DNA of 48,190 nucleotides from Nitrosomonadaceae bacterium (GCA_014190895.1 BJGV01000001.1:177845-226034); one strand, 5' to 3'. Positions 8,906-18,146 are shown, counted from the stretch's first letter. Translations and numbers: made by a program. Notes: a model not told the origin generated them from the letters alone.

Positions 8906-9340
8906 GTGAAAACATTTTCAGCTAAACCACATGAAGTAAATCATGACTGGTTCGTAATTGATGCGACCGATAAAGTATTGGGCCGATTAGCCGCTTTGAT
9001 TGCACATCGTTTACGCGGGAAACATAGACCAATATTTACTCCACATGTGGATACCGGAGACTTTATTGTTGTTGTTAATGTTGATAAGTTACGGGTTACT
9101 GGAAATAAATCAGAAGACAAAGTGTACTATCGACATAGTGGCTATCCTGGCGGTATTTATGAAACTAATTTTCAGAAAATGCATGCACGTTTCCCTGAAC
9201 GACCTCTAGAGAAAGCAGTGAAAGGCATGTTACCAAAAGGTCCTCTCGGATACGCCATGCTAAAAAAACTTAAAATTTATGTTGGCGCTACTCATCCTCA
9301 CGCAGCACAACAGCCACAACAACTCGAAGTTAGAATATAA
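8906..9340 (+). CDS. rplM: 50S ribosomal protein L13
   Basis: A 144-residue L13. The start [28 protein letters not shown], then [22 protein letters not shown] and [20 protein letters not shown], are all conserved family blocks, and the C-terminus HAAQQPQ is typical. The start codon is GTG at 8906, giving the expected MKTF N-terminus. L13 is an early assembly protein of the large subunit. The gene is followed after five bases by rpsI, the universal order, and the pair has its own promoter and a strong terminator. Confidence 0.98.
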   Translation: MKTFSAKPHEVNHDWFVIDATDKVLGRLAALIAHRLRGKHRPIFTPHVDTGDFIVVVNVDKLRVTGNKSEDKVYYRHSGYPGGIYETNFQKMHARFPERPLEKAVKGMLPKGPLGYAMLKKLKIYVGATHPHAAQQPQQLEVRI

Positions 9341-9345
9341 ATATT

Positions 9346-9738
9346 ATGAGCATGTATTATAGTTATGGCACCGGACGTCGCAAAAGCGCAGTAGCGCGAG
9401 TTTTTATTAAACCAGGAAAGGGAAAAATTGTTGTTAACAACAAACCCTTGGACGAATTTTTTTCGCGTGAAACTGGTCGTATGGTAGTTCGTCAACCACT
9501 CGAGTTAACCGATAATCTGACTACCTTCGATATTATGGTTAATACCCATGGGGGTGGTGAATCGGGTCAGGCTGGCGCGGTGCGCCACGGTATTACTCGT
9601 GCATTAATTGATTTTGATCCAGAACTGAAACCAATACTAAGTAAAGCAGGATTAGTTACACGTGATGCGCGTGAAGTAGAGCGGAAAAAAGTTGGTTTGC
9701 GTAAGGCGCGTAGACGTAAACAATTCTCAAAACGCTAA
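9346..9738 (+). CDS. rpsI: 30S ribosomal protein S9
   Basis: A 130-residue S9. It contains [14 protein letters not shown] near the N-terminus, [20 protein letters not shown] in the middle, and the basic C-terminal tail [14 protein letters not shown] that reaches the P-site tRNA. It is cotranscribed with rplM. No Shine-Dalgarno sequence is visible before the ATG, which suggests coupling to rplM translation. Confidence 0.98.
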   Translation: MSMYYSYGTGRRKSAVARVFIKPGKGKIVVNNKPLDEFFSRETGRMVVRQPLELTDNLTTFDIMVNTHGGGESGQAGAVRHGITRALIDFDPELKPILSKAGLVTRDAREVERKKVGLRKARRRKQFSKR

Positions 9739-9744
9739 GTTCTT

Positions 9745-9795
9745 GACAATAGGCAGAAAAGCCACCATATTTTGGTGGCTTTTCTGCCTATTGTC
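9745..9795. terminator. Strong terminator after rpsI, 23-bp perfect inverted repeat
   Basis: The arms 9745-9767 and 9773-9795 are perfectly complementary (23 bp) around a 5-nt loop (TATTT). The core is AGCCACCA/TGGTGGCT flanked by AAAA on the left and TTTT on the right, so it can work as a terminator in both directions. The outer part (GACAATAGGCAG and its complement) makes the stem unusually long. Confidence 0.88.
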
Positions 9796-9888
9796 TGTCA
9801 GTATTAAATAACTTTTTTCTCATAAAGCGAGTCAGAAGTAGCGAATAATGCAGATGCAATTTTCGCTATTAATTTTTTATGGAATTTT

Positions 9889-10917
9889 ATGATTAAAGTT
9901 GGTATTGTTGGTGGAACAGGCTATACAGGGGTAGAGTTGCTACGTATTTTGTCACAGCACCCTGAAATAAGCATACAGGAAATCACATCCAGAAAAGAGG
10001 CAGGTATGCCTGTATCAGATTTATTTCCTAGTCTACGTGGCCAAGTGACTCTTAAATACTGTGATCCAGCAGAGACCAAATTAGATCAATGTGATATTGT
10101 TTTTTTTGCAACACCGAATGGTGTTGCAATGCAACAAACTCGAGCCTTATTGAATCGAGGCATACGGGTGATAGATTTGGCAGCCGATTTTCGTATTAAA
10201 GATGTATCGGTGTGGGAAAAATGGTACGGTATGCCCCATGCCTGTCCTGAGTTGGTAGAAGAGGCTGTCTATGGTTTGCCAGAAATTAATCGTGATAAAA
10301 TTAAACAGGCTCGATTAGTTGCTAATCCAGGTTGTTATCCAACTGCAGTGCAACTAGGATTCTTACCTTTAATTAAAGCTAAAATTGTAGATACAGACCA
10401 TCTTGTGGCTGATGTAAAATCTGGCATCTCTGGCGCTGGACGCAATGCTGAGGTACACACCTTATTTGCCGAAGCTTCTGATAATTTTAAAGCCTATAGT
10501 GTAACAGGTCACCGTCATTTACCCGAGATCAGACAAGGTTTATCTGATGCCGCTGCTCAGTTAGTTAATTTAACTTTTGTGCCTCATCTTACCCCAATGA
10601 TACGAGGCATACACGCTACACTTTATGCTAGGCTACTCGCAAATGTTGATCTGCAAGTCTTGTTTGAAGGGCATTATGCCAATGAACCGTTTGTCGATGT
10701 ATTACCTGCGGGTAGTCACCCAGAAACTCGTTCAGTGAGGGGCTCTAACCTCTGCCGTATTGCAGTACATCGTCCTCAAGATGGTGATATGGTGGTGGTA
10801 TTGTCAGTCACAGATAATTTAATCAAGGGCGCGGCTGGGCAGGCAGTGCAGAATATGAATCTTATGTTTGGTTTACCAGAATCTCTTGGTATCAACCACA
10901 TTCCATTACTGCCCTAA
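9889..10917 (+). CDS. argC: N-acetyl-gamma-glutamyl-phosphate reductase
   Basis: A 342-residue type 1 ArgC, third enzyme of arginine synthesis, reducing N-acetylglutamyl phosphate with NADPH. The N-terminal Rossmann motif is [15 protein letters not shown] (5-19). The active-site cysteine is Cys149 in ANPGCYPTA, and the histidine lies in [11 protein letters not shown]. Middle blocks FFATPNGVA and DLAADFR fit. It sits between rpsI and erpA as in many betaproteobacteria. A weak GGA lies upstream of the ATG at 9889. The window also has argH at 44 kb, so arginine genes are scattered. Confidence 0.97.
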   Translation: MIKVGIVGGTGYTGVELLRILSQHPEISIQEITSRKEAGMPVSDLFPSLRGQVTLKYCDPAETKLDQCDIVFFATPNGVAMQQTRALLNRGIRVIDLAADFRIKDVSVWEKWYGMPHACPELVEEAVYGLPEINRDKIKQARLVANPGCYPTAVQLGFLPLIKAKIVDTDHLVADVKSGISGAGRNAEVHTLFAEASDNFKAYSVTGHRHLPEIRQGLSDAAAQLVNLTFVPHLTPMIRGIHATLYARLLANVDLQVLFEGHYANEPFVDVLPAGSHPETRSVRGSNLCRIAVHRPQDGDMVVVLSVTDNLIKGAAGQAVQNMNLMFGLPESLGINHIPLLP

Positions 10918-11016
10918 CAGACCATTTTTTATTGAGACAGCTCCGTATCAGTAATAATTATTGTGTAATAATGGACGGATATTTATTTTTCATAAACAAT
11001 TATATAAGAGCTCAAC

Positions 11017-11385
11017 ATGAATATAACTCTTGAATCAAATGCCTCTACGGAAACTGCAGTGCCGCTAATTTTTACCGAGAGTGCGGCAAATAAAGTTAGA
11101 CAACTGATCGAAGAAGAGGATAACAAGGATCTCAAGCTAAGAGTTTTTGTAAGCGGGGGAGGGTGCTCCGGTTTTAAGTATGGTTTCTCCTTCGATGAAT
11201 TAATAAATGAGGATGATACTGTAGTAGAAAAAAACGGGGTAAAACTGTTAGTCGATTTTGTAAGTTTTCAGTACCTAGCTGGCGCTGAGATTGATTATCA
11301 AGAAAATTTAGAAGGCTCTCAATTCATAATTAAGAATCCCAGTGCCGCAAGTACCTGTGGTTGTGGTTCTTCATTCTCGGCCTAG
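11017..11385 (+). CDS. erpA: Iron-sulphur cluster insertion protein ErpA
   Basis: A 122-residue A-type carrier. The three cluster-binding cysteines are Cys50 in [12 protein letters not shown], and Cys114 and Cys116 in [11 protein letters not shown] at the C-terminus. The extended N-terminus and its place after argC fit ErpA rather than IscA or SufA; a SufA is encoded separately at 37.75 kb. It passes [4Fe-4S] or [2Fe-2S] clusters from the SUF machinery to target proteins. The gene starts about 100 bp after argC and may have its own promoter. A short pentanucleotide tandem repeat lies just after the stop. Confidence 0.95.
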   Translation: MNITLESNASTETAVPLIFTESAANKVRQLIEEEDNKDLKLRVFVSGGGCSGFKYGFSFDELINEDDTVVEKNGVKLLVDFVSFQYLAGAEIDYQENLEGSQFIIKNPSAASTCGCGSSFSA

Positions 11386-11393
11386 TCTATGCA

Positions 11394-11413
11394 AGCTAAG
11401 CTAAGCTAAGCTA
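11394..11413. repeat. AGCTA pentanucleotide tandem repeat, four copies
   Basis: Four exact copies of AGCTA, with a partial fifth (AG), begin nine bases after the erpA stop codon. It is a short microsatellite in the erpA/anmK convergent intergenic region. Nothing is encoded by it. Confidence 0.85.
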
Positions 11414-11476
11414 AGTAAAACAGGCAGGATAAATTCTTATTAAATAGTCGGCTTTGTAATTAAAAAAGAAACTGTA

Positions 11477-11508
11477 CTAGATTCGTATCACGAGAGTAAC
11501 GGATCTAG
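11477..11508 (-). terminator. Candidate terminator of anmK
   Basis: On the minus strand a 10-bp stem (CTAGATCCGT with ACGAATCTAG, one G-U pair, 12-nt loop) spans the anmK stop codon. It is followed after a few bases by TTTCTTTTTT. The T run is slightly offset, so this is moderate. Confidence 0.4.
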
Positions 11509-12623
11509 GCATGATAAATCGCACCAAGAATTCTTTCACCTTTTGCACCAGTAATAGAGCAGAGATTACTTGGAATTTTCAAAATAGTTTGTCTGGATAA
11601 CCAAGCAAAAGCGAATGCCTCTAACCAATCAGCATTAATACCAAGAGTATCTGTTGTCTCAACTTTTTTGCCTAAAAATGCGACTTGTAATCCAGAAACC
11701 AGCTCCCCATTACGAGCACCGCCCCCACATAAATAAATTTCCATAACATCTGGAAAATTTATAAGTATTGATTTAACAATTGTTGTAATAGTAAGTTGTA
11801 ACAGGGTTGCTTGTACATCTACTGGTCTTTCATTTCCAGATAAGCAGCTTTCTAGCCAGAGCATATTGAATAATTCCCTACCTGTACTCTTGGGTGGTGG
11901 CAGAGAGAAGAATTGAAGTGTCGTAAGTCTCTCAAGCACCGATGGGATTATTGTTCCTAATTTGGCCCACTTCCCATTTTCATCATACGATTGACCGGTA
12001 TGACGCAGACACCATGCATCCATTAATAAATTACCGGGACCACAATCGAAGCCGGTAACTTCTTTACCTGGCATTAGATTGGTCACATTGGAGATCCCTC
12101 CAATATTAACAATGACACGATGCACTTTCGGATTTTGAAATAACATTTGGTGAAATATTGGGACTATAGGTGCGCCCTGGCCACCGGCAGCGATATCACG
12201 ACTTCTAAAGTCTGACACCACAGTAATCCCTGTAAGCTCAGCCAGTAAAGCAGAATTACCTAGCTGGATGGTGTAACCCATCCCCAGTTGGGGGCAATGA
12301 CGAATGGTTTGGCCGTGACAACCAATTGCGCTAATGTCCGTTGATTTTAATTTATTTTTATGGAGCAAGTTGGAAACAGCTTGGGCGTAACATCGTGCCA
12401 AGGTGTTTCCAAGCATAGCTGCACGGTGTAATTCATCATTCTCAGAGTGATGTAAACTTAGTAACTGATCACGTAAGCTCTGATCATAAGGAAGGTATAG
12501 GGTATGTAGAAGCGACGGGGATGAAGAACTAAAATCGGCAAGAGCTACATCAATTCCATCCAAACTACTGCCTGACATGATACCGATATAATAGGCTTGT
12601 TTCAGAGACTTTCTGAACTCCAT
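11505..12623 (-). CDS. anmK: Anhydro-N-acetylmuramic acid kinase
   Basis: A 372-residue AnmK, which opens and phosphorylates 1,6-anhydro-MurNAc from peptidoglycan turnover to give MurNAc-6-phosphate. The N-terminus YYIGIMSGSSLDGIDVALADF is the family hallmark. Other blocks are GCHGQTIRH, VSDFRSRDIAAGGQGAPIVP, VNIGGISNVT, GFDCGPGNLLMDAW and YLCGGGARNG. Length is usual. The gene lies 27 bp after an M23 endopeptidase gene on the same strand, so one transcript links wall cleavage to recycling. Confidence 0.96.
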   Translation of the reverse strand: MEFRKSLKQAYYIGIMSGSSLDGIDVALADFSSSSPSLLHTLYLPYDQSLRDQLLSLHHSENDELHRAAMLGNTLARCYAQAVSNLLHKNKLKSTDISAIGCHGQTIRHCPQLGMGYTIQLGNSALLAELTGITVVSDFRSRDIAAGGQGAPIVPIFHQMLFQNPKVHRVIVNIGGISNVTNLMPGKEVTGFDCGPGNLLMDAWCLRHTGQSYDENGKWAKLGTIIPSVLERLTTLQFFSLPPPKSTGRELFNMLWLESCLSGNERPVDVQATLLQLTITTIVKSILINFPDVMEIYLCGGGARNGELVSGLQVAFLGKKVETTDTLGINADWLEAFAFAWLSRQTILKIPSNLCSITGAKGERILGAIYHA

Positions 12624-12650
12624 GGCCTTGTCATTGATTAGTTTTTAAAT

Positions 12651-13943
12651 TTAGTCTAAGAAGGCAAGACTGACATCACGTAGCATATTCAACCTATTCA
12701 TCAGTGGTTCTGTATTCTCGTGGAATGCAGTCATGTTCTGAGTTGTAAGCGGAGTTGCGGCAGGCATCGCTACTCGTAGTGGATCTTTTTGAGCACCATT
12801 GATACGAAATTCGTAGTGTAGATGCGGTCCAGTAGCCATCCCAGTTGCGCCGACATAGCCAATCACATCGCCCTGATTAACACGCTGTCCTTTATGCAAG
12901 CCTTTAGTGAAAGATGATAGGTGTCCATAAGCAGTAGAGTATTGTCCTTGGTGCTGCAGAATAATCAGATTCCCATATCCATTCTGCCAGCCAGAAAATG
13001 CCACTTTTCCATCGGAAGTTGCCTTTATTTGAGTTCCTGTAGGGGCAGCATAGTCAATGCCGTTATGGGAACGCCAAGTTTTTAGTACAGGATGAAGGCG
13101 TGAATTTGAGAAACCAGAGCTAATACGAGAAAATGCAAGTGGTGATCGTAAGAATGTTTTACGTAAACTTTTGCCATCTGGAGCATAGTAACCGCCATTT
13201 TCAGCATTTTTTTGAAAGTATAGCGCCTGATAAGATTTCTTTTGATTGATAAATTCAACTGCTAATACCCGTCCAGCTTGAACCAATTCACCGTTAGCGT
13301 AGAGCGATTCATACACTACAGTAAAACGATCTCCTTGATGTAAATCCCGGTGGAAATCGATGTCAGAGGAGAAGATATCAACGATCTGGGTGGCAACGCT
13401 ATCTGGTACACCCGCATTATCAGTAGCGGCAAATAGAGAGCTATCTATTACGCCAGATTTCATATGAATCTGTGTTTCCATTTTAACGGATTGCTCACTT
13501 AGTTTGAAGGTGTCAGCTGTTCTTTCTATTAGGAACTGTTCTTCGTTAGAAAGGAAATAACGTAATTTGAGTAATTGGCCGCTGGTAGTGGTTTGTGCAT
13601 GAATAGCCTTACCTGGAACTAGTTTTCGCATTGCTTTGATATTATTAGCTTCAAGCAGAAAATTTGTTGTATCTTGATAATTTACTTCGAGTCGAGCAAG
13701 CAAAGATGCGGAGGTATCTCCACGCTGAATGCGTTCCTGACGCCAGAGCGTTATGTCGGTATTATCTATTTGTGTAATATCTGGTAAAGGTAGATTAAGA
13801 ATCACTTTTTGTACGGGCAACTCTTCTAAGAAAGAAGAATTGGGAGCAATGCCAAAGGCGGCAACTATACCAAATAGTGGTAAGCTAGATAATACAATGA
13901 AAAAGCGTAAGCTTTTCTGGGTTAATATGGCTGGTTTCTTCAT
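12651..13943 (-). CDS. M23-family peptidoglycan DD-endopeptidase (MepM-like)
   Basis: An envelope-anchored metallopeptidase that cuts peptide cross-links in the wall. Counted from the ATG at 13943 (430 residues), it has one N-terminal membrane segment (about 15-33), a LysM-like/OapA-type region (RIQRGDTSASLLARLEVN), and a C-terminal LytM domain. Zinc ligands lie in RSHNGIDYAAPTG (HxxxD) and GPHLHYEF (HxH). An upstream in-frame ATG at 14078 would add 45 residues that do not look like a signal and would leave only 61 bp to divergent uup, so I prefer 13943. The preferred start also leaves room for a weak promoter (-10 at 13990-13995, minus strand). It is cotranscribed with anmK. Confidence 0.92.
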   Translation of the reverse strand: MKKPAILTQKSLRFFIVLSSLPLFGIVAAFGIAPNSSFLEELPVQKVILNLPLPDITQIDNTDITLWRQERIQRGDTSASLLARLEVNYQDTTNFLLEANNIKAMRKLVPGKAIHAQTTTSGQLLKLRYFLSNEEQFLIERTADTFKLSEQSVKMETQIHMKSGVIDSSLFAATDNAGVPDSVATQIVDIFSSDIDFHRDLHQGDRFTVVYESLYANGELVQAGRVLAVEFINQKKSYQALYFQKNAENGGYYAPDGKSLRKTFLRSPLAFSRISSGFSNSRLHPVLKTWRSHNGIDYAAPTGTQIKATSDGKVAFSGWQNGYGNLIILQHQGQYSTAYGHLSSFTKGLHKGQRVNQGDVIGYVGATGMATGPHLHYEFRINGAQKDPLRVAMPAATPLTTQNMTAFHENTEPLMNRLNMLRDVSLAFLD

Positions 13944-14139
13944 TTTTTTACTGCTAAGGACACTTTTTAACGATTGTAGAATGAAGAAAATTGTATCATA
14001 AAGACGTGTAAGTTGCACATAATCTTGAGTTCGTATCTTTGTATTAATAGACATGAATAGATAATACGTTGATACCAAATATCAAGAAACATAGCATATC
14101 ACTTTTATCGACTCAACTAGCTTATCTCAAGGTCTCTCT

Positions 14140-16056
14140 ATGCCCCTTGTAACTCTTGATAAAGTTTCCCTTGCTTTCGGCCATCATACACTACTAGATC
14201 ATATCGATTTACAGCTCGATTCTGGCGAACGTATTGGTCTCATAGGTAGGAATGGTGGTGGTAAATCTAGCTTATTACGTGCTTTAGCCGGACAAATTAA
14301 ACTGGATGATGGCAAGATTTGGTATGCACCTGGATTAAAGTTAGCTTATGTACCACAGGAACCGGATCTCAATGCGGCTAATACCGTATTCCAAGAAGTT
14401 TCTAATGGGTTAGGTGAGATTAGCCAGATATTATTTGATTATCACAAGATTTCTCATGCCCTGAGTGACGGTAGTGGCGACATTGAAAAGCTTCTTGCCC
14501 AGTTACAACACTTACAAGGAGAACTAGAAACTCAGGATGGTTGGCGTATTCAGGGAAAAGTAGAGACTGTCATCCAAAAACTTAATCTGCCTGAAGACAC
14601 TCTAGTCGGGCATTTATCTGGGGGTTTAAAGAAAAGGGTGGCTCTTGCGCGTGCATTGGTGGTGTCGCCAGATCTATTGATGCTAGATGAGCCGACCAAT
14701 CATTTAGACTTCTTTTCTATTGAGTGGCTGGAAAAGCTGTTACAGGATTTCAGCGGGAGTGTATTATTTATTACCCATGACCGATGTTTTCTAGATAATG
14801 TGGCGACACGAATTATTGAACTAGATCGCGGTAAATTATTGACTTTTAATGGTAATTTTAAAAATTATCAGTTAAAAAAAGTGGAGATTTTAGAAGTTGA
14901 GACTATTCATAATCAGAAATTTGACAAGGTTCTCGAACAGGAAGAAGTATGGATACGTAAAGGAATACAGGCGCGACGTACCCGTAACGAAGGTAGGGTT
15001 AGACAATTAGAAGCGTTACGTGAGGAGCGAGCTGTTCGTCGTGAGCGAGTCGGCGCAGTTCATATTAATGTAGATGAGGGAGTAAAATCTGGACGAATGG
15101 TAGCTGAGTTAGAGTGCATTAGTAAGAATTACAACGATAAGATCGTCATTAGAAATTTCTCTTGTCGCATTATGCGGGGTGATCGAGTAGGTTTATTGGG
15201 ACCCAATGGCATAGGCAAATCTACTTTATTAAAATTGATATTAGGCGAATTGCAACCTGACTCTGGTACTGTACGGCAAGGTACTAAGCTCGCAGTGGCT
15301 TACTTTGATCAAATGCGAGAACAATTAGACGAGGAGGCGACATTAGTAGAAACAATCAGTCAGGGTTCTCATTTTATCGAGATTGGAGGAGTTAAGAAAC
15401 ATGTCATCAGTTATTTAGAAGACTTTCTTTTCTCACCAGCACGTGCGCGCTCACCTGTGAAATCGCTCTCCGGCGGTGAGCGTAACCGACTTTTGCTAGC
15501 ACGTTTATTTACACGTCCAACAAATGTGCTGGTGTTAGATGAGCCTACGAATGATTTAGACATAGAGACTCTTGAGTTACTGGAAAGAGTTCTGCAAGAT
15601 TATTCCGGCACGCTATTTTTAGTTAGTCATGATCGTGCATTTCTCGACAATGTGGTGACTCAGGTAATCGCATTTGAGGGTGATGGTGTGTTACGAGAGT
15701 ACGTTGGAGGTTATGAGGATTGGATAAGAGCTAAGAGTTCTGTAAAAATTTTCGAAAAACAAGAGATTGTGCAGTCACAGCATAAAATTCTGCCCGTAAA
15801 ATCACCTGAGTTAACTTCTAAAATTAATTTAAATCACAACGAGACATTAGAGTTGAATGTGTTATTAAAAAAAATAGAGCTTCTTGAGCGGGAGATTACC
15901 AGTATTGCTCTTAAATTAGCCGATGAAAATACTTACCGCAATAACCCTACAGAAGTAGGGGGACTGAAGATACGTCTTGTTGTTATCGAGAAAGAGCTTG
16001 CGGTTCTTATAATTCGTTGGGGAGAATTGGAAACAAAACGATCTAGTGTGAAGTAA
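14140..16056 (+). CDS. uup: ABC-F family ATPase Uup
   Basis: A 638-residue soluble protein with two ABC domains and no membrane segments. Domain 1 has Walker A GRNGGGKSS, signature LSGGLKKRVALARAL and Walker B LLMLDEPTNHLD. Domain 2 has GPNGIGKST, LSGGERNRLLLARL and VLVLDEPTNDLD. The linker EVWIRKGIQARRTRNEGRV is the Uup-type interdomain signature, and a C-terminal coiled coil (about 555-638) binds nucleic acid in Uup. ABC-F proteins act on ribosomes; Uup also affects transposon excision and stalled replication forks. An AAGG lies about ten bases before the ATG. It is transcribed divergently from the M23 peptidase gene. Confidence 0.93.
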   Translation: MPLVTLDKVSLAFGHHTLLDHIDLQLDSGERIGLIGRNGGGKSSLLRALAGQIKLDDGKIWYAPGLKLAYVPQEPDLNAANTVFQEVSNGLGEISQILFDYHKISHALSDGSGDIEKLLAQLQHLQGELETQDGWRIQGKVETVIQKLNLPEDTLVGHLSGGLKKRVALARALVVSPDLLMLDEPTNHLDFFSIEWLEKLLQDFSGSVLFITHDRCFLDNVATRIIELDRGKLLTFNGNFKNYQLKKVEILEVETIHNQKFDKVLEQEEVWIRKGIQARRTRNEGRVRQLEALREERAVRRERVGAVHINVDEGVKSGRMVAELECISKNYNDKIVIRNFSCRIMRGDRVGLLGPNGIGKSTLLKLILGELQPDSGTVRQGTKLAVAYFDQMREQLDEEATLVETISQGSHFIEIGGVKKHVISYLEDFLFSPARARSPVKSLSGGERNRLLLARLFTRPTNVLVLDEPTNDLDIETLELLERVLQDYSGTLFLVSHDRAFLDNVVTQVIAFEGDGVLREYVGGYEDWIRAKSSVKIFEKQEIVQSQHKILPVKSPELTSKINLNHNETLELNVLLKKIELLEREITSIALKLADENTYRNNPTEVGGLKIRLVVIEKELAVLIIRWGELETKRSSVK

Positions 16057-16073
16057 AAATAGAAACAAGATCG

Positions 16074-16092
16074 ATGCTATTGGTAGCATTTG
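16074..16092 (+). terminator. Weak hairpin after uup
   Basis: A 6-bp perfect stem ATGCTA/TAGCAT with loop TTGG, followed only by TT. It is a possible weak terminator, or just a palindrome. Confidence 0.25.
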
Positions 16093-16186
16093 TATAGAAA
16101 CAATATGTGCCAATTTTAATAGCTGTCTATTGACCAAAATCAATACATCGTTTAGAGTCACCTATTTTTAGAGGCATGGCGAGCAT

Positions 16187-16519
16187 ATGAGGAAATCAGC
16201 TATAGTGAAAATATTCGCATGGAGCGCGTTTCTAATCATTTCTAGTGCGGCATGGGCGGCTGGTGATCCTGTTGCGGGCGAGAAAAAAACAACCATGTGC
16301 ATTGGGTGTCATGGTATAGATGGATATCGCACAGCATATCCAAAAGTATATAATGTTCCTAAGCTCGGCGGACAACATAACGAGTATCTGATTAATGCAT
16401 TACAAGCATATAAGACTGGTGCTCGTAATCATCCCAGTATGAAAGCTATTGCAGCAACTCTTTCCGTACAAGATATCGAAGACCTGTCTGTCTACTATGC
16501 TACTTCTAGTAGTAAATAA
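16187..16519 (+). CDS. Small periplasmic class I cytochrome c
   Basis: A 110-residue exported cytochrome. The signal peptide (about residues 1-24) ends SSAAWA-AGDP. The haem is attached at CIGCH (about residues 38-42), and the likely axial methionine is in HPSMKAIAATLS. The pattern LGGQHNEYLINALQAYKTG is typical of the c553/c4-like group. It probably carries electrons between periplasmic or membrane complexes. A second similar cytochrome gene follows after 27 bp. Compared with its neighbour it has a short insertion after the haem (GYRTAYPKVYNV). The donor and acceptor cannot be told from this window. Confidence 0.93.
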   Translation: MRKSAIVKIFAWSAFLIISSAAWAAGDPVAGEKKTTMCIGCHGIDGYRTAYPKVYNVPKLGGQHNEYLINALQAYKTGARNHPSMKAIAATLSVQDIEDLSVYYATSSSK

Positions 16520-16546
16520 TCGCGTCATTTACGCAAGGAAAGTATT

Positions 16547-16873
16547 ATGAAAAAATTTATAATTAGCGTAGTCACTAGTGCGCTTATTTTGATCTCAGGA
16601 CAAGGAATTGCAGCTGATATTGAAGCAGGAAAAAAGAAGGCAATAGAAGTTTGTGCCGCATGCCATGGACCCGATGGTAACAGCCTTGCCCCGGCCTTTC
16701 CAAAGCTGGCTGGTCAACATGCAACCTATATTGAAAATACCCTAAATGGCTATAAATCAGGTGATCGAAAGAACCTTATCATGAATGGTTTGGCAGCAAA
16801 TCTTAGCAAAGAAGATATTCAGAATTTGGCACTCTATTTTTCTCGTCAATCCGGCCTGAGTACAAAAAAATAA
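16547..16873 (+). CDS. Small periplasmic class I cytochrome c, second of the pair
   Basis: A 108-residue exported cytochrome with a signal peptide (about 1-22, cleavage near GIAA-DIEAG). The haem motif is CAACH, and the axial Met is in LIMNGLAANLS. The blocks FPKLAGQHATYIENTLNGYKSGDR match c553/c4-type single domains. A good ribosome binding site (AAGGAAA) lies before the ATG. The pair looks like a tandem duplication that has diverged, and each half resembles one domain of a dihaem cytochrome c4. Confidence 0.94.
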   Translation: MKKFIISVVTSALILISGQGIAADIEAGKKKAIEVCAACHGPDGNSLAPAFPKLAGQHATYIENTLNGYKSGDRKNLIMNGLAANLSKEDIQNLALYFSRQSGLSTKK

Positions 16874-16891
16874 TCAGTTAGATGAGTAAGA

Positions 16892-17341
16892 TTACTTCTC
16901 TGTCATCCCTAATTTTCTCTCTCGTTTTTCTAGACAGTTAAGATACACTGTTGCATCTGGTGCTGATTGATTACGCTGTGCTTGCCAGAGCATCTCCGCA
17001 AGACACTCTATGTTTTGATGAACAGTATCGTGCTCATTGCCGATTTTATTGAGTAGACGATTAAATTGATCGCGAATTCCAATGGGTTGATCTATAGAAA
17101 GCTGCTCTTTAACGGCAATGTGCATACTCATATGTAAAAAAGGGTTGGTACTACCGATTTCGGGTAAGTAATCTTTATCAAGGTAGTGATCTGCATCGTC
17201 TAATATAGATTGATACTCTGGATGCAACAGAATTACCTCGAGTGCGATACCCTCCATGCCGGAGAGATTTTCTTGATGACAATATTTTCGCCAAGTATCA
17301 AAGAGAAATTGGCGTGCCTGGCATCTGGAAAGATTGAACAT
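16892..17341 (-). CDS. DUF1841 family protein
   Basis: A 149-residue cytosolic protein of unknown function. The family is recognised from the opening MFNLSRCQARQFLFDTWRKY, the middle NPFLHMSMHIAVKEQLSIDQP, and the end ECLAEMLWQAQRN. It has no membrane segments or known catalytic motif; it is rich in histidine and acidic residues (HMSMHIA, HDTVH), which could bind a metal, but that is inference. It follows nth by six bases. The rsxB-nth-DUF1841 order is common in betaproteobacteria, suggesting a shared transcript. Confidence 0.88.
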   Translation of the reverse strand: MFNLSRCQARQFLFDTWRKYCHQENLSGMEGIALEVILLHPEYQSILDDADHYLDKDYLPEIGSTNPFLHMSMHIAVKEQLSIDQPIGIRDQFNRLLNKIGNEHDTVHQNIECLAEMLWQAQRNQSAPDATVYLNCLEKRERKLGMTEK

Positions 17342-17347
17342 CTGAGA

Positions 17348-18007
17348 TTAGAATGGTGTAATAGAATTATTATTTTTTAGGATATTTCTTTTGTAATCAC
17401 AAAGATCGTTGATACTACATAGAGCACATTCTGGTTTTCCGGCCTTACAGACATAACGCCCATGGAGGATTAACCAGTGATGAGCATTTTGGTGAAATTC
17501 CTTCGGAATGAACTTGATAAGTTTTATTTCTACTTCTAGTACGTTCTTTCCAACCGCAATACCAGTTCGGTTTGCAACACGGAAGACATGTGTATCCACG
17601 GCAATAACGGGTAAATTAAATACGGTATTTAGAATTACATTCGCAGTTTTACGACCAACACCAGGAAGTGATTCTAGATGATCCTTAGTTCTTGGTACTT
17701 GGCTACCATGGCAAAGAATGAGTAGTTTGCAAGTAGCTAAAATATTTCTTGCTTTGGTTCTATATAGACCAATATTTTTTATAGCATCGCATAATTTAAT
17801 TTCCCCCATGACAAGAAAATTTTCCGGTGTATTAACTTTTACAAAGAGCTTTCTAGTTGCCAAATTTACACTCTTGTCGGTAGCTTGCGCGGAAAGCATA
17901 ACTGCTATTAATAACTCGAATGGTGTTCTGTATTCTAGTTCGGTGCTCGGATGGGGGTTGGCCTTCTTAAAGCGGGTAAAAATCTCATGTCGTTTAGATA
18001 AATTCAT
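17348..18007 (-). CDS. nth: Endonuclease III
   Basis: A 219-residue DNA glycosylase/AP lyase that removes oxidised pyrimidines. The helix-hairpin-helix LPGVGRKTANVIL carries catalytic Lys120, and Asp138 lies in AVDTHVFRV; both positions are the same as in the E. coli enzyme. The [4Fe-4S] loop is intact with spacing C-X6-C-X2-C-X5-C (CKAGKPECALCSINDLC). It is cotranscribed with DUF1841 downstream, and rsxB lies 139 bp upstream on the same strand. Its cluster makes it a client of the SUF/ErpA system in this window. Confidence 0.97.
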   Translation of the reverse strand: MNLSKRHEIFTRFKKANPHPSTELEYRTPFELLIAVMLSAQATDKSVNLATRKLFVKVNTPENFLVMGEIKLCDAIKNIGLYRTKARNILATCKLLILCHGSQVPRTKDHLESLPGVGRKTANVILNTVFNLPVIAVDTHVFRVANRTGIAVGKNVLEVEIKLIKFIPKEFHQNAHHWLILHGRYVCKAGKPECALCSINDLCDYKRNILKNNNSITPF

Positions 18008-18146
18008 AAATTACGAGGATAGGTGTGGGCAAATTCACAGAATCAGTATTTTAAACGACTAAGATTTAATTTACCTATATTTTATCCGGTATAATTTTTT
18101 TACTAAAATGCACATCTTCAGATGCAGTCTGAATTGATCTAATTTT

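Noticed and set aside
12651-14078. Longer form of the M23 peptidase from ATG 14078
   Set aside because: The extra 45 residues precede the membrane anchor and do not resemble a signal; they would also crowd the divergent uup promoter.
18112-18129. CAGTCTGAA resembling a Neisseria DNA uptake sequence
   Set aside because: Only one imperfect instance was noticed; uptake sequences occur in many copies, and the match to GCCGTCTGAA is incomplete.
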